Numbered from the stretch's first letter, positions 35,979 to 45,050 are shown. The stretch: DNA of 58,425 nt from Lysobacteraceae bacterium (GCA_023954075.1 JAMLIV010000021.1:1-58425); one strand, 5' to 3'. A program made the numbers and translations. The notes: a model not told the origin generated them from the sequence alone.

Positions 35979-36563
35979 TCAGGAAAAAGAAGCCGCCGGC
36001 GCGATGCCGAAGCGTGCCAGCAGCGCGGCGGTTTCATGCAGCGGCAGGCCCATCACGCCCGAATGGCTGCCCGCCAGGCGCGGAATGAAGGCCGCCGCGC
36101 GGCCCTGGATCGCGTAGGCACCGGCCTTGCCGAAGGCCTCGCCGCAGGCCAGATACTCCGCGATCTGCGCCGGGGTGAGCGGCGCGAACGTCACCTCGGT
36201 CACGTTCACCGCACAGGACTCGCGCTCGCCGTCCACCAGCCACAGCGCGGAGATGACTTCGTGGGTGCGACCGGAGAGCCGCTGCAGCATCGCGGCGGCA
36301 TCGGCGGCGTCGGCGGGCTTGCCGAAGACGCGGCCATCGAGCACCACTTCGGTATCGGCCCCGAGCACCACCGCGGCCGGATCGTCCGCGCAGCGCGCCA
36401 GGCCGGCGCGGGCCTTGTCGAGCGCCACGCGCAGCACGTAGTCGCGCGGCGATTCGTCCGGCGCGCGCACTTCCGGGACATCCACGTCCAGGCTGCGGAA
36501 ACGATGGCCGAGCTGTTCCAGCAGCTGGTGCCGGCGCGGGGATCGGGAGGCGAGATAAAGCAT
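35979..36563 (-). CDS. maf: Maf-family nucleoside triphosphate pyrophosphatase
   Basis: 194 residues. The signature [17 protein letters not shown] at the N-terminus, [38 protein letters not shown] in the middle and [34 protein letters not shown] at the end are the complete Maf motifs. The YhdE type hydrolyses dTTP/UTP and modified pyrimidine nucleotides, and context (maf-rng-yhdP) supports that subtype. First gene of its operon, divergent from the haemoglobin gene. Confidence 0.95.
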   Translation of the reverse strand: MLYLASRSPRRHQLLEQLGHRFRSLDVDVPEVRAPDESPRDYVLRVALDKARAGLARCADDPAAVVLGADTEVVLDGRVFGKPADAADAAAMLQRLSGRTHEVISALWLVDGERESCAVNVTEVTFAPLTPAQIAEYLACGEAFGKAGAYAIQGRAAAFIPRLAGSHSGVMGLPLHETAALLARFGIAPAASFS

Positions 36564-36619
36564 CGCGAAAGCTTAACCCGGAACCGGGTTGACCGATCCT
36601 GGCGCGTGCCGCTGCGCGC

Positions 36620-36633
36620 TTGACCTGGATCAC
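36620..36633 (+). promoter_or_regulatory. FNR/Dnr-type binding site upstream of the truncated haemoglobin gene
   Basis: TTGAC-CTGG-ATCAC matches the CRP/FNR-superfamily anaerobic box TTGAT-N4-ATCAA at 8 of 10 conserved positions with the correct 4-bp spacer. It lies 54 bp before the ATG at 36688, a distance suited to activation. The TTGACCTGGATCA form is typical of NO-responsive Dnr/Nnr and Anr sites (family knowledge). Confidence 0.6.
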
Positions 36634-36687
36634 GGCCCGCGCCCCGCCGCCGCGGGACGATGCGACGATGAAACGCAGGCCGGTGAC

Positions 36688-37113
36688 ATGAACCAGACCG
36701 CCGGCATCCCCGCCCACGGCGATGCCGACCCCGCGGCCGTCTGCTCCGAAGACGAAGTGATCGCCCTGGTGCATCGCTTCTACGCCCGCGTGCGCCAGGA
36801 CGCGCTGCTGGGGCCGATCTTCGAGCGCCACATCCGCGACTGGGACGCGCATCTGGCCAATCTGGTCGACTTCTGGTCGGCCACGCTGCGCGGCACGCGC
36901 CGCTTCCGCGGTGCACCCATGGCCAAGCACATGGCGCTGCCCGGGCTGAGGCCGGTGCTGTTCCGGCGCTGGCTGGAGCTGTTCGGCCAGACCACCGCCG
37001 AGCTGGGCAACCGCCGCCTCAAGCGGGAGGCCGACGAACGCGCCGCCGCCATCGCGCTGCGCCTCTGGGAGCGCTATCAGATCGAAGGCTGCGACGTGGT
37101 GTCGGCGCACTGA
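36688..37113 (+). CDS. Group III truncated haemoglobin
   Basis: 141 residues. The helical pattern VIALVHRFYARVRQDALLGPIFERHI, then LANLVDFWSATLRGTRRFRGAPMAKHMALPGL, with proximal heme ligand H81 in AKHMALPGL, and LFRRWLELF is that of group III (P-type) truncated haemoglobins, implicated in NO or peroxide chemistry or in redox signalling under low oxygen. The ATG at 36688 is chosen because an upstream in-frame ATG (36589) would place the FNR-like site inside the coding region; no strong ribosome-binding site is seen. Monocistronic, divergent from maf. Confidence 0.9.
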   Translation: MNQTAGIPAHGDADPAAVCSEDEVIALVHRFYARVRQDALLGPIFERHIRDWDAHLANLVDFWSATLRGTRRFRGAPMAKHMALPGLRPVLFRRWLELFGQTTAELGNRRLKREADERAAAIALRLWERYQIEGCDVVSAH

Positions 37114-37191
37114 GTTCGACGCGCGACCGCGATCGGACCGCGGCGCGCTGGCGCGGCGGCTGCCTTGCGGGACAGCCGCCGCGACGATCGC

Positions 37192-39297
37192 CTACCAGAT
37201 CACGACCTTCACGTCGTCCGGGCGCACCATGGCATCGCCGGCCGTGCAGTTGAAGGCCCGGGCGAAGCCGTCCATGTTGGACGGCGCACCCACGGCGCGG
37301 AACGGTGCCGGCGCATGCGAATCGGTGTTGAGCCGCACCTTGAGCTCACCCGGAGTGAAGCTGCGACGCCAGACCGTGGCCCAGTTCATGAAGAAGCGTT
37401 GCTCCTGGCTCAACCCATCGATCATCGGATCGCTGAAGTCCGCGCCCTGCGCCGCCTTCATCGCATCGAACGCGGCGGACAGGCCACCCAGGTCGGCGAT
37501 GTTCTCGCCCAGGGTCAGGGTGCCGTTGACGTGGATACCGTCGATCGACTCATAGCCGTCGAACTGCGCCACCAGCTTCTTCGTGCGCGCCTCGAAGCCG
37601 GCGCGGTCGGCGTCGGTCCACCAGTTGTTGAAGTTGCCCTGCGCGTCGAACTTGCTGCCCTGGTCATCGTAGCCGTGGATCATCTCGTGGCCGATCACCG
37701 CCATGATGCCGCCGTAGTTGAGCGCGTCGTCGGCCTCGGGATCGAAAAACGGCGGCTGCAGGATGCCGGCCGGGAACACGATCTCGTTCTGGCTGGCGTT
37801 GTAGTAGGCGTTGACGGTCTGCGGGGTCATGAACCACTGCGCCTTGTCCACCGGCTTGCCGATCTTGTCGAACATGTAGCGCATGTTGAAGGCGCGCGCG
37901 GCCAGCGCGTTGCCGGCGAAATCGCCGCGCGCGAGCGTCAGTCCCGACCAGTCGCGCCAGCGGTCCGGATAGCCGATCTTGGGGGTGAAGCTGGCCCACT
38001 TCTCCAGCGCGCGCTGCTTGGTTTCCTCACCCATCCATTCCAGCGCCTCGATCCGCGCCTTGAGCGCCAGGCCCAGGTGGCTGACCATGTCCACCATCTT
38101 GGTCTTGGATTCGGGCGGAAATACCGCCTCGACGTAGAGCTGCCCGAGCGCCTCGCCCACCGACGCGTTGGTGGCGTCCAGCACCCGCTTCCAGCGCGGT
38201 GCCTGCTCGGCCTGGCCGCGCAGCGCCTGACTGTAGAAGCTGAAGTCTTCCTGCGCGAAGGCGGCGCTCAGGAACGGTGCGGCGTTATCGATCTCGTGGT
38301 AGCGCAGATAGCTGCGCCACTCTGCCACCGACACCGTGCCCAGCATCGCGTCGACCTCGCGGAAGAAGTCCGGCATCGCCAGCGAGAACATCGCCGGGCG
38401 CGCCACGCCGATGGCATCGAAAAACGCCGTCCACGAGAAGTTCGGGGTGAGCGCGTCGGCATCGGCCAGCGTCGTGGGAACGTAGCGCTTGGCCGGGTCG
38501 CGCAGCTCCACGCGCGGCGTGGAGGCCGTGGCCAGGCGCGTTTCCAGCCGCACCACGGCATCGGCGCGCGCGCCGGCGACGTCCGCCTCGTCGCCGGCCA
38601 GGGCGAACAGCGCCGCGGCATGCGTGCGCAGCGCTTCGCGCGCCTTCACGTAGTCCTCGCGATCCTCCAGGTAGTAGGCGCGCTCGGGCAGCGAGAGGCC
38701 GCCCTGGCCGGCATAGGCAATGACCTGGGTGGAGTCGCGGTAGTCGGCATTGCCGTAGAAGGAGAACAGCGCCAGCCGGCCCTGCGCGGCGGCATCGCGC
38801 AGATAGGCGGACACGCCCGCGCCGTCGGTGATCGCGTCGATGCGCGCGAGCATGGGCTGCAGCGGTGCGAGGCCGGCCTGCTCGATCGCCGCTTCGTCCA
38901 TGCCCGAGGCATAGAAGTCGCCGACCAGCCGCGCGATGGCGTCGTCACCGGCTCCGGCGGCGGCTTCCTCAGCCAGTGCGCGCTGCACTTCGAGCGAACG
39001 CTCGGCCAGCGATTCGAAGCTGCCCCAGGTGGTGCGGTCGCCCGGCACCGGATTGGCGGCAAGCCAGGTGCCGTTGACGTGGGCATTGAAGTCGCCGCAG
39101 GCCGGAACCGCCGCGTCCAGATCCGACGCCTGCAGCCGGACCACAGGCGTGCGGACCGCGGACAGGTCGAAGGCGGGCGCGGCGGGCGCGGCCGACGGCG
39201 TGTCGGACGGGGCCGCCTCCTGTGCGGGCTGGCAGGCGGCCAGCGCCACGGCTGAGGCGAGCGCAACGGCAAGCGGCGTGCGGAAAATCCTGGACAT
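37192..39297 (-). CDS. M13-family (neprilysin/PepO-like) zinc metalloendopeptidase, lipoprotein
   Basis: 701 residues from the ATG at 39297. A lipoprotein signal peptide with lipobox LAAC (C22) is followed by an Ala/Pro linker, so it is predicted to be membrane-anchored and periplasmic. M13 peptidase core: NAYYNASQNEIVFPAGILQPPFFD, zinc motif VIGHEMIHGYDDQG (HExxH), third ligand region GENIADLGGLSAAFDA, and the C-terminal FRAVGAPSNMDGFARAF ... VVIW terminus. Degrades small peptides. An upstream in-frame ATG at 39327 would disrupt the signal peptide and is rejected. It stands alone. Confidence 0.95.
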   Translation of the reverse strand: MSRIFRTPLAVALASAVALAACQPAQEAAPSDTPSAAPAAPAFDLSAVRTPVVRLQASDLDAAVPACGDFNAHVNGTWLAANPVPGDRTTWGSFESLAERSLEVQRALAEEAAAGAGDDAIARLVGDFYASGMDEAAIEQAGLAPLQPMLARIDAITDGAGVSAYLRDAAAQGRLALFSFYGNADYRDSTQVIAYAGQGGLSLPERAYYLEDREDYVKAREALRTHAAALFALAGDEADVAGARADAVVRLETRLATASTPRVELRDPAKRYVPTTLADADALTPNFSWTAFFDAIGVARPAMFSLAMPDFFREVDAMLGTVSVAEWRSYLRYHEIDNAAPFLSAAFAQEDFSFYSQALRGQAEQAPRWKRVLDATNASVGEALGQLYVEAVFPPESKTKMVDMVSHLGLALKARIEALEWMGEETKQRALEKWASFTPKIGYPDRWRDWSGLTLARGDFAGNALAARAFNMRYMFDKIGKPVDKAQWFMTPQTVNAYYNASQNEIVFPAGILQPPFFDPEADDALNYGGIMAVIGHEMIHGYDDQGSKFDAQGNFNNWWTDADRAGFEARTKKLVAQFDGYESIDGIHVNGTLTLGENIADLGGLSAAFDAMKAAQGADFSDPMIDGLSQEQRFFMNWATVWRRSFTPGELKVRLNTDSHAPAPFRAVGAPSNMDGFARAFNCTAGDAMVRPDDVKVVIW

Positions 39298-39445
39298 GGG
39301 CGATCCTCGGGTGATTGAGCCGAGCACTTTACTGCGGATGCCTGTTCAGGAAACAGCCTCGAAAGTCATCCCCGCGCGGCACCCAGCCTGCCCCGCCAAC
39401 CGCGCCGATTCGATGGCCGGGACCGCTGCCAGCCTGCTTGCCGAG

Positions 39446-41554
39446 TCAGCCGCCCAGCTCGCGCACCAGATCTGCGGCGCTCATCGGCCGCCCGAGCAGG
39501 AATCCCTGCAGGTTGTCGCAGCCGCGCGCCTCGAGCGCGTCGAACTGGCCCTGGCTTTCCACGCCCTCGGCCGTGACCACGATGCCCAGCGAGTGCGCCA
39601 TGGCGATGATCGCGGCGGTCAGGGCAAGGTCATCGGCGTCGTCCAGCATGCCCGAGACGAAGCTGCGGTCGATCTTCACCCCGTCGATCGGGACGCGGCG
39701 CAGGTGGCTCAGGCCGGAGAATCCGGTGCCGAAGTCGTCGAGCCAGATTCTCACGCCGGCGGCGCGCAGGCGCGCGCAGGCACCGATGGCCTCCTGTTCG
39801 AGCGAGAACATCATGGTTTCGGTCAGCTCCAGATGCAGCCGCGCGGGCGGCAGCCCGGATTCCCGCAGCTCCGCATCGACCAGATCGGGCAGCGCCCCCT
39901 GACGCAGCTGGCGCGCGGAAATGTTCACCGACACGAACGGCGCGACGCCATCGACCTGCGGCCACGTTGCCGCCTCCGCGCAGGCGACTTTGAGCACGAA
40001 GCGCCCGATGGCCTCGATCTGTCCGGTCTGCTCGGCCACCGCGATGAACAGCTCGGTGGCCATGGGGCCGCGCTGCGGATGGTTCCAGCGCACCAGCGCC
40101 TCGGCACCGATGATGCGCCCGCTCTGCAGCGAGTGGATCGGCTGGTAGACCACGGAAAGCTCGCCGCGATCCAGCGCCAGGTGCAGGTCCTGCTCCAGCT
40201 GCATCTCGCGCTCCATCACCATGTCCATGTCGCGGGTGTAGAAGCGCAGGCAGTTCTTGCCATCGAGCTTGGCGCGATACATGGCGATGTCGGCATTCTT
40301 GAGCAGCGTGGCCGGCTGGGCTCCATCCTGCGGGTACAGGGTGATGCCGATCGAGGCCGCCAACACGATCGACTGGCCACCCACGGTGATCGGCTGGCGC
40401 ATCTGGGCCAGGAAGGTCTGGGCAAGCCGCGAGGCGCGATCGCGCACCTCGGTGCCATGCAGGAGCACCACGAACTCGTCGCCACCGAACCGCGCCACCT
40501 CCACGTGGCCGTCATCGGGCTCCCTGGTCGCATTCAGGATGCGCATCCCGAACTGCGTGAGCACTTCGTCGCCGATGTCGTGGCCCAGGGTGTCGTTGAT
40601 GCGCTTGAAATCGTCCAGGTCGATGAACATCAGCGCCAGCTGGTGGCCGTCGCGCTCGGCCGCAAGCACGCGCGCGTTGAGCGATTCGCGGAAGGCCACG
40701 CGGTTGGGCAACCCGGTGAGCGCGTCGCTGAAGGCCAGGCGGCGGATGTCGCGGTCGTGCCGGTCGACGCTGCGGCCCATGCGCACGAAGGCGTCCTCCA
40801 GCTCGCCGATCTCGTCGCAGCGCGACGGCGTGAGGAACTCCACCGCATAGTTTCCCTGCTCCATCTGCCGCGCGGCGAGGGCCAGACGCTGCACCGGCCG
40901 AACCAGACCGCGCGAGATCAGCAAGGCGACCAGCAGGATCGACACCATCAGCCCCAGCAGCAGCATCCCGATCAGGGATTGCATGCGATCGCGCCAGCGC
41001 TCCATGCCGGTCTGGATGGATGCCAGCACCTGCTTTTCGAACAGCGATGGCACCTGGCGCGAAATACCGACGCGCACGCCGCCAATCCGTTCGCCGCCCA
41101 GCGTGACCGGCACTGCGGCATCGATGACGCGCTCGTCCATCTGCACGAGCGGCTCGGCGGCCACCATCACGGCGGTGGCCATCTCATCGCCCATGCGCTG
41201 ACCAAAGCGCGCGATGTCCGGGCTGGCGTCATGCAGGATGCGCCCCTCGGCGTCATAGACCAGCACGTAGGCCACATCCGGCTGCCGCAGCGCGGAACGC
41301 GCCGCAGCGCCAATCTGTACCAGGTCGAAGTAGTAGATCGGGTTGATGATCGCCTCGGCCAGCATCTGCGCCAGCGCCAGCGCCCGGCGCTGCTCGCTCA
41401 GCTGGCTGGCTTCGCTGATGGCATCAGCGCCGATGCGCGAGATCTCCTCCATGCCCGCGATCTGCTGGCGCAGGCCAACGAAGCCGATGCCGCCGCACAC
41501 CGCCACGGCGAGCAGGACGATCAGCCAGAACTTGGAGCGCAGGCCCAGGCGCAT
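39446..41554 (-). CDS. Membrane GGDEF-EAL protein with periplasmic sensor and HAMP domain
   Basis: 702 residues. TM1 at about 9-28, a periplasmic domain of about 160 residues (29-193), TM2 at 194-215, HAMP (GLVRPVQRLALAARQMEQGNYAVEF), GGDEF at 357-361 (RFGGDEF) without an evident upstream RxxD inhibitory site, and an EAL domain with E485-A-L, LELTETMM, WLDDFGTGFSGLSHLRRVPIDGVKIDRSFV and AEGVES. Both output domains look catalytically competent, so it could make and degrade cyclic di-GMP. The ATG lies two bases after the stop of the PhnD-like periplasmic binding protein gene. The pair therefore resembles binding-protein/sensor units such as NspS-MbaA of Vibrio (analogy, not homology). Confidence 0.93.
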   Translation of the reverse strand: MRLGLRSKFWLIVLLAVAVCGGIGFVGLRQQIAGMEEISRIGADAISEASQLSEQRRALALAQMLAEAIINPIYYFDLVQIGAAARSALRQPDVAYVLVYDAEGRILHDASPDIARFGQRMGDEMATAVMVAAEPLVQMDERVIDAAVPVTLGGERIGGVRVGISRQVPSLFEKQVLASIQTGMERWRDRMQSLIGMLLLGLMVSILLVALLISRGLVRPVQRLALAARQMEQGNYAVEFLTPSRCDEIGELEDAFVRMGRSVDRHDRDIRRLAFSDALTGLPNRVAFRESLNARVLAAERDGHQLALMFIDLDDFKRINDTLGHDIGDEVLTQFGMRILNATREPDDGHVEVARFGGDEFVVLLHGTEVRDRASRLAQTFLAQMRQPITVGGQSIVLAASIGITLYPQDGAQPATLLKNADIAMYRAKLDGKNCLRFYTRDMDMVMEREMQLEQDLHLALDRGELSVVYQPIHSLQSGRIIGAEALVRWNHPQRGPMATELFIAVAEQTGQIEAIGRFVLKVACAEAATWPQVDGVAPFVSVNISARQLRQGALPDLVDAELRESGLPPARLHLELTETMMFSLEQEAIGACARLRAAGVRIWLDDFGTGFSGLSHLRRVPIDGVKIDRSFVSGMLDDADDLALTAAIIAMAHSLGIVVTAEGVESQGQFDALEARGCDNLQGFLLGRPMSAADLVRELGG

Positions 41555-41556
41555 GA

Positions 41557-42477
41557 CTATTCCAGTCGCGCGCGAACGAGATCCACGTCGGCGCGCAGCC
41601 GGGCGAGGCTGCGCTCGACCCCGGCATCGATCGGAATGAAGCGCTGGGTGCCGAAGAATCGGCGCAATGCTTGGGCGGCGGCCGGATCGTCGCCTGCGCT
41701 CAGCAACACCTCGCGCAAGCGCTCGCGCACCTTGGGATCCAGCGTCGGCGCGGACACCTCGATGGAGCGCGGAACCTGCACGCTGGCGTGGAAAATCTCC
41801 AGGTCGTCCTGCGGGCTGCCCGGCGCGTACGCGAGGCCATCCCAGTCCAGGTTGGAGAACGCGCCGGCGTCCACGAGGCGCTTCTGCACCCAGGTGACGA
41901 CGTTGCCCTCGCTGCGCGCGAACAGGTAGCCGGCCCGGCCCGGCGAAGGGCGATCCAGCGGCGAAAGCAGCACGTCCAGGGCGATGCCCTCGCGCAGCAT
42001 CGCCGCGGCCGGAAGGATGTAGCTGCTGGTCGAATAGGCGTTCTGGAATGCGATGCTGCGGCCGCGCAGGTCCTCCAGCGACGCGATTCCGCTGCCCTTC
42101 CAGGTGAAGAAGACCGCGTGATAGGCCTCGCCGCCACGCACGCTGACCAGGAGGAGATCAGCGCCGATCTTGCGGCGGTAATCGATCGCCATGGCGGCGG
42201 TATCGCTGACCCAGTCCACGCGCTGGCGGCGCAGGTAGCTTTGCATCTGCGTCGCATCGCGCGCCATCAGGATCCGGCCCTCGCGGATGCCGACCGAGCG
42301 CAGGCGCGGCACGACGTAATCGAGCATGGGCCGCATCGACTCGGCGTGCTCCTTCGGGTCATCGCTGACGCGCCCCAGCACCAGTACCTGCCGCGCCCCG
42401 GCACTGCGATCAACGCTATCCGCAGTCGCAAGCGGCGGCAGCAGGAAAAGCACCAGCAGGACGGCAATTCTGGGCAT
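41557..42477 (-). CDS. PhnD/PtxB-like periplasmic substrate-binding protein
   Basis: 306 residues from the ATG at 42477, directly followed by a signal peptide (PRIAVLLVLFLLPPLATA). The type II periplasmic-binding fold of the phosphate/phosphonate (PhnD) family is visible: VLVLGRVSDDPKEHAESMRPMLDYVVPRL, a sensor loop with VDWVSDTAAMAI, SLEDLRGRSIAFQNAYSTSSYILPAAAML, and AYAPGSPQDDLEIFHASVQVPRSIEVSAPTLDPKVRERLREVLLSA. No ABC permease or ATPase accompanies it. The next gene, two bases on, is a membrane GGDEF-EAL protein, so a signalling rather than transport role is inferred. The ligand is unknown. Confidence 0.88.
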   Translation of the reverse strand: MPRIAVLLVLFLLPPLATADSVDRSAGARQVLVLGRVSDDPKEHAESMRPMLDYVVPRLRSVGIREGRILMARDATQMQSYLRRQRVDWVSDTAAMAIDYRRKIGADLLLVSVRGGEAYHAVFFTWKGSGIASLEDLRGRSIAFQNAYSTSSYILPAAAMLREGIALDVLLSPLDRPSPGRAGYLFARSEGNVVTWVQKRLVDAGAFSNLDWDGLAYAPGSPQDDLEIFHASVQVPRSIEVSAPTLDPKVRERLREVLLSAGDDPAAAQALRRFFGTQRFIPIDAGVERSLARLRADVDLVRARLE

Positions 42478-42599
42478 CGGTTTCACGATCGGCGCGACGG
42501 CACCGGGCTGGGTACGCAGACTAGCGGATCGTCCAGCGCTCAGGAAGCAATCCGGCACGAGGCGATGGCGGTGGGTCGATCAACGCCGACACGCCGGCA

Positions 42600-43379
42600 T
42601 CACCCGCCCGGGCCGGCACCGCGCGCCAGCCGCGCCATGCGCTGGGCATCGGAAAAAATGCCGCGCAGCACCCGCACCTCGCGCTGGTCGGGCTGGGCGC
42701 GCAGGAAGAGCTGGCGCAGCCGTCGCATGACGCGATCCGGCGAGCGCCCCTTGTGGAAGTCGATGTCGTCCAGGGTCTGCGCCAGGTGTTCGAACAGTCC
42801 CGCCATCTGCCCTGCGCTCGCCGGCGGCTCATCCGGTGCCGGGCCGGAGATGATCGCCGGCGCATCGGCGCGGGAACGTGCCAGCGCTTCGCGGCGCAGC
42901 TCCCAGGCCAGGACCTGGACCGCGGCGGCGAGATTGAGGGAGCTGAAATCGTCGACCGAAGGGATATGCACCGCCGCATGGCACAGCATCAGCTCCTCGT
43001 TCGTCAGCCCGGTGCGCTCGCGCCCGAAGACCAGTGCCACCGGCCCTTGCGCGGTGGCGTCGAGCATCCTGCCCGCGGCCGCATCGGGCGGGTATTCGTC
43101 CATGGCCACGCTGCGCCTGCGTGCGGTACAGCCCATCACCCAGCGGCAATCGTCAATGGCCTCGGCCAATGAATCGAACACCCGCGCGCCGGCCAGCACA
43201 TCGTCTGCACCGGCGGCCATGGCGTCGGCCTCGCGGTGCGGAAAGCGCTCGGGGGCCACCAGGTCGAGCCGGGACAGGCCCATGGTGCGCATGGCGCGCG
43301 CCGCCGCGCCGATGTTTCCGGGATGCGATGTCCCGACCAGGACGATGCGGATGAGGGGAAATGCAGTGTCGGAGGGCAC
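42600..43379 (-). CDS. trmJ: tRNA (cytidine/uridine-2'-O-)-methyltransferase TrmJ
   Basis: 259 residues from a GTG at 43379. The frame is open much further upstream, but only across the divergent suhB gene, so the extension is spurious. A SPOUT-fold methyltransferase: RIVLVGTSHPGNIGAAARAMRTMGLSRLDLV, GPVALVFGRERTGLTNEEL (knot) and IPSVDDFSSLNLAAAVQVLAWELRRE are the TrmJ motifs; it 2'-O-methylates tRNA position 32. The C-terminal tail (DDIDFHKGRSPDRVMRRLRQLFLRAQPDQREVRVLRGIFSDAQ) is typical of gammaproteobacterial TrmJ. Divergent from suhB, the same pairing as in many gammaproteobacteria. Confidence 0.93.
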   Translation of the reverse strand: MPSDTAFPLIRIVLVGTSHPGNIGAAARAMRTMGLSRLDLVAPERFPHREADAMAAGADDVLAGARVFDSLAEAIDDCRWVMGCTARRRSVAMDEYPPDAAAGRMLDATAQGPVALVFGRERTGLTNEELMLCHAAVHIPSVDDFSSLNLAAAVQVLAWELRREALARSRADAPAIISGPAPDEPPASAGQMAGLFEHLAQTLDDIDFHKGRSPDRVMRRLRQLFLRAQPDQREVRVLRGIFSDAQRMARLARGAGPGG

Positions 43380-43509
43380 GTCGGGTTCCGTCGGGCGTCC
43401 CGCGGTGCGCGGGACCAGGCGCACAGTGTCCACCAGTCGCCGGGTTCCGCACAAAGCCGCATGTGGCGCAATGGCCGTGCCGGAGCGGGAGCATCCGAAT
43501 CCTCTCCCC

Positions 43510-43538
43510 GTGACCGCACGCGTGGATCGCGATAAAAT
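43510..43538 (+). promoter_or_regulatory. Candidate sigma-70 promoter of suhB
   Basis: GTGACC (43510-43515) and TAAAAT (43533-43538) are separated by 17 bp, 64 bp before the suhB ATG in the divergent trmJ-suhB region. The -10 is a good match and the -35 fair. Confidence 0.45.
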
Positions 43539-43601
43539 GCGCGTTCGCCCGCGCCACCGCGCGGAGCGGCTCTTTCCCACCTCCGACGGACGCCCACCCG
43601 C

Positions 43602-44420
43602 ATGCTCAAGCCAGCGGTCAACATCATGGTCAAGGCTGCGCGCGCGGCCGGCAACATCATCCTGCGCCACGTTTCGCGGCTGGACGGGCTCAACATCGTC
43701 GAAAAGGGGCGTCAGGACTACGCCAGCGAGGTGGATGCCCTGGCCGAGAAGGAAATCCTGCGCGAGCTGCGCCGGGCCTTTCCGGGCCACGCCTTCCTGT
43801 GCGAGGAAAGCGGCGCGCTGGGCCAGGCCCGCTACACCTTCGTCATCGACCCGCTGGATGGCACCAGCAATTTCCTGCACGGCATCGCGCACTACGCGGT
43901 GTCCATCGCAATGCTCGACGGCGACGAGCCGATCCACGGCGTCATCTACGACCCGCAGCGCAACGAGATATTCTCCGCAAGCCGCGGCAGCGGCGCCTAC
44001 CTCAACGACCGTCGCATCCGCGTGAAGGATCGCAGCGAGATGGACGGCGCGCTCCTGGTGACCGGCTTCCCACCGCGCGAGCGCAAGCGTCTGGCACCGC
44101 AGCTCGAGGCCATGCGCGCGATGCTCGAAGACGCCGAGGACGTTCGGCGCACCGGTTCGGCGGCGCTCGACCTGGCCTATGTGGCCTGCGGGCGCGCCGA
44201 TGGTTACTTCGAGGCCGGGGTGAAACCCTGGGACATCGCGGCGGGCCTCCTGCTGGTGCGCGAAGCCGGCGGGCGCAGCCTCAACTTCCGCGGCGAGGGC
44301 GCAGCCGTGAGCGACGGGCAGGTCATCGCAGGCAACCTGCGCATGACCGAACTGATCCACCGGCGCATCGTCGACAGCGGCTACGCGGCGGCGTTCGACG
44401 CCATCCCGCGCGGCGGATAG
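43602..44420 (+). CDS. suhB: Inositol-1-monophosphatase SuhB
   Basis: 272 residues. FIG-superfamily phosphatase with Mg-binding motifs CEESG, FVIDPLDGTSNFLHGI and the C-terminal KPWDIAAGLLLVREAGG. Hydrolyses inositol monophosphate; E. coli SuhB also joins the rRNA transcription antitermination complex. N-terminus MLKPAVNIMVKAARAAGNIILRH is standard. Monocistronic, ended by a strong hairpin shared with rplQ. Confidence 0.96.
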   Translation: MLKPAVNIMVKAARAAGNIILRHVSRLDGLNIVEKGRQDYASEVDALAEKEILRELRRAFPGHAFLCEESGALGQARYTFVIDPLDGTSNFLHGIAHYAVSIAMLDGDEPIHGVIYDPQRNEIFSASRGSGAYLNDRRIRVKDRSEMDGALLVTGFPPRERKRLAPQLEAMRAMLEDAEDVRRTGSAALDLAYVACGRADGYFEAGVKPWDIAAGLLLVREAGGRSLNFRGEGAAVSDGQVIAGNLRMTELIHRRIVDSGYAAAFDAIPRGG

Positions 44421-44478
44421 CGCAAAGGCGTAGCGGCTGCCCCGGCGCATTGCGCGGCGGGCAGGACTGGCGACAAAG

Positions 44479-44506
44479 AAAAATCCCGGCTCGCGCCGGG
44501 ATTTTT
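44479..44506. terminator. Bidirectional intrinsic terminator between suhB and rplQ
   Basis: Stem AAAAATCCCGGC / GCCGGGATTTTT with loop TCGC; A-rich on one side and T-rich on the other, so it works in both directions, for suhB (plus) and for the long ribosomal protein operon (minus). Confidence 0.93.
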
Positions 44507-44549
44507 CGTTCGCGATTGCGGCATCTACACGTCGATGCGCGGGCGCGGC

Positions 44550-44939
44550 TCAGTCCTCGTCGTCGGCCGCGGCGCTCGCGCGCGGGCGGTCGATCAGCTC
44601 GACGTAGGCCATCGGCGCGTTGTCGCCATCGCGGAAACCGCACTTGAGGATGCGCAGGTAGCCGCCCGGGCGGGCCTGGTAGCGCGGGCCGAGCGCGACG
44701 AACAGCTTGCCGACGGCTTCCTTGTCGCGCAGGCGCGCAAAGGCAAGGCGACGGTTGGCGACGCCATCCACCTTGGACAGGGTGATGAGGGGCTCGGCCA
44801 CGCGGCGAAGCTCCTTGGCCTTGGGCAGGGTGGTCTTGATCAACTCGTGCTTGATCAGCGAGGCAGCCATGTTGCGGAACATGGCGTCACGGTGGGAGCT
44901 GGTGCGGTTGAGCTTGCGTCCGGATTTCTGGTGGCGCAT
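44550..44939 (-). CDS. rplQ: 50S ribosomal protein L17
   Basis: 129 residues: [54 protein letters not shown] is the typical L17 N-terminus. GAGG about 12 bases before the ATG. Last gene of the alpha operon, separated from rpoA by an unusually long 130-bp spacer with a strong hairpin. The tail ([12 protein letters not shown]) is acidic and longer than the E. coli protein. Confidence 0.98.
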   Translation of the reverse strand: MRHQKSGRKLNRTSSHRDAMFRNMAASLIKHELIKTTLPKAKELRRVAEPLITLSKVDGVANRRLAFARLRDKEAVGKLFVALGPRYQARPGGYLRILKCGFRDGDNAPMAYVELIDRPRASAAADDED

Positions 44940-45018
44940 GGGAAGATTCCTCGGGAAATATGGCTTTGTTGATGCCGATCCGTGGCCAACATTGTTGGTG
45001 TTGTATCCATCCCGGAAC

Positions 45019-45050
45019 TCCTTTCCGCGGATGGTCGCGGGCGGAAAGGA
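45019..45050 (-). other. Hairpin in the rpoA-rplQ spacer that covers an AAGGAG
   Basis: 10-bp perfect stem TCCTTTCCGC / GCGGAAAGGA with a 12-nt loop and no T-tract. On the minus strand the descending arm contains AAGGA of an AAGGAG sequence that lies seven bases before an ATG (45010) opening a 51-codon frame overlapping the start of rplQ. It could be an RNA-processing or translational control element. Confidence 0.5.

Noticed and set aside
36589..36687. Longer N-terminus for the truncated haemoglobin
   Set aside because: The extra 33 residues are not globin-like and would place the FNR-type site inside the gene.
41557..42477. PhnD-like protein as part of a phosphonate ABC transporter
   Set aside because: No permease or ATPase gene is adjacent. 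The only operon partner is the GGDEF-EAL protein.
43380..44450. Upstream extension of trmJ across suhB
   Set aside because: It would be antisense to the whole of suhB. The conserved TrmJ N-terminus begins right after the GTG at 43379.
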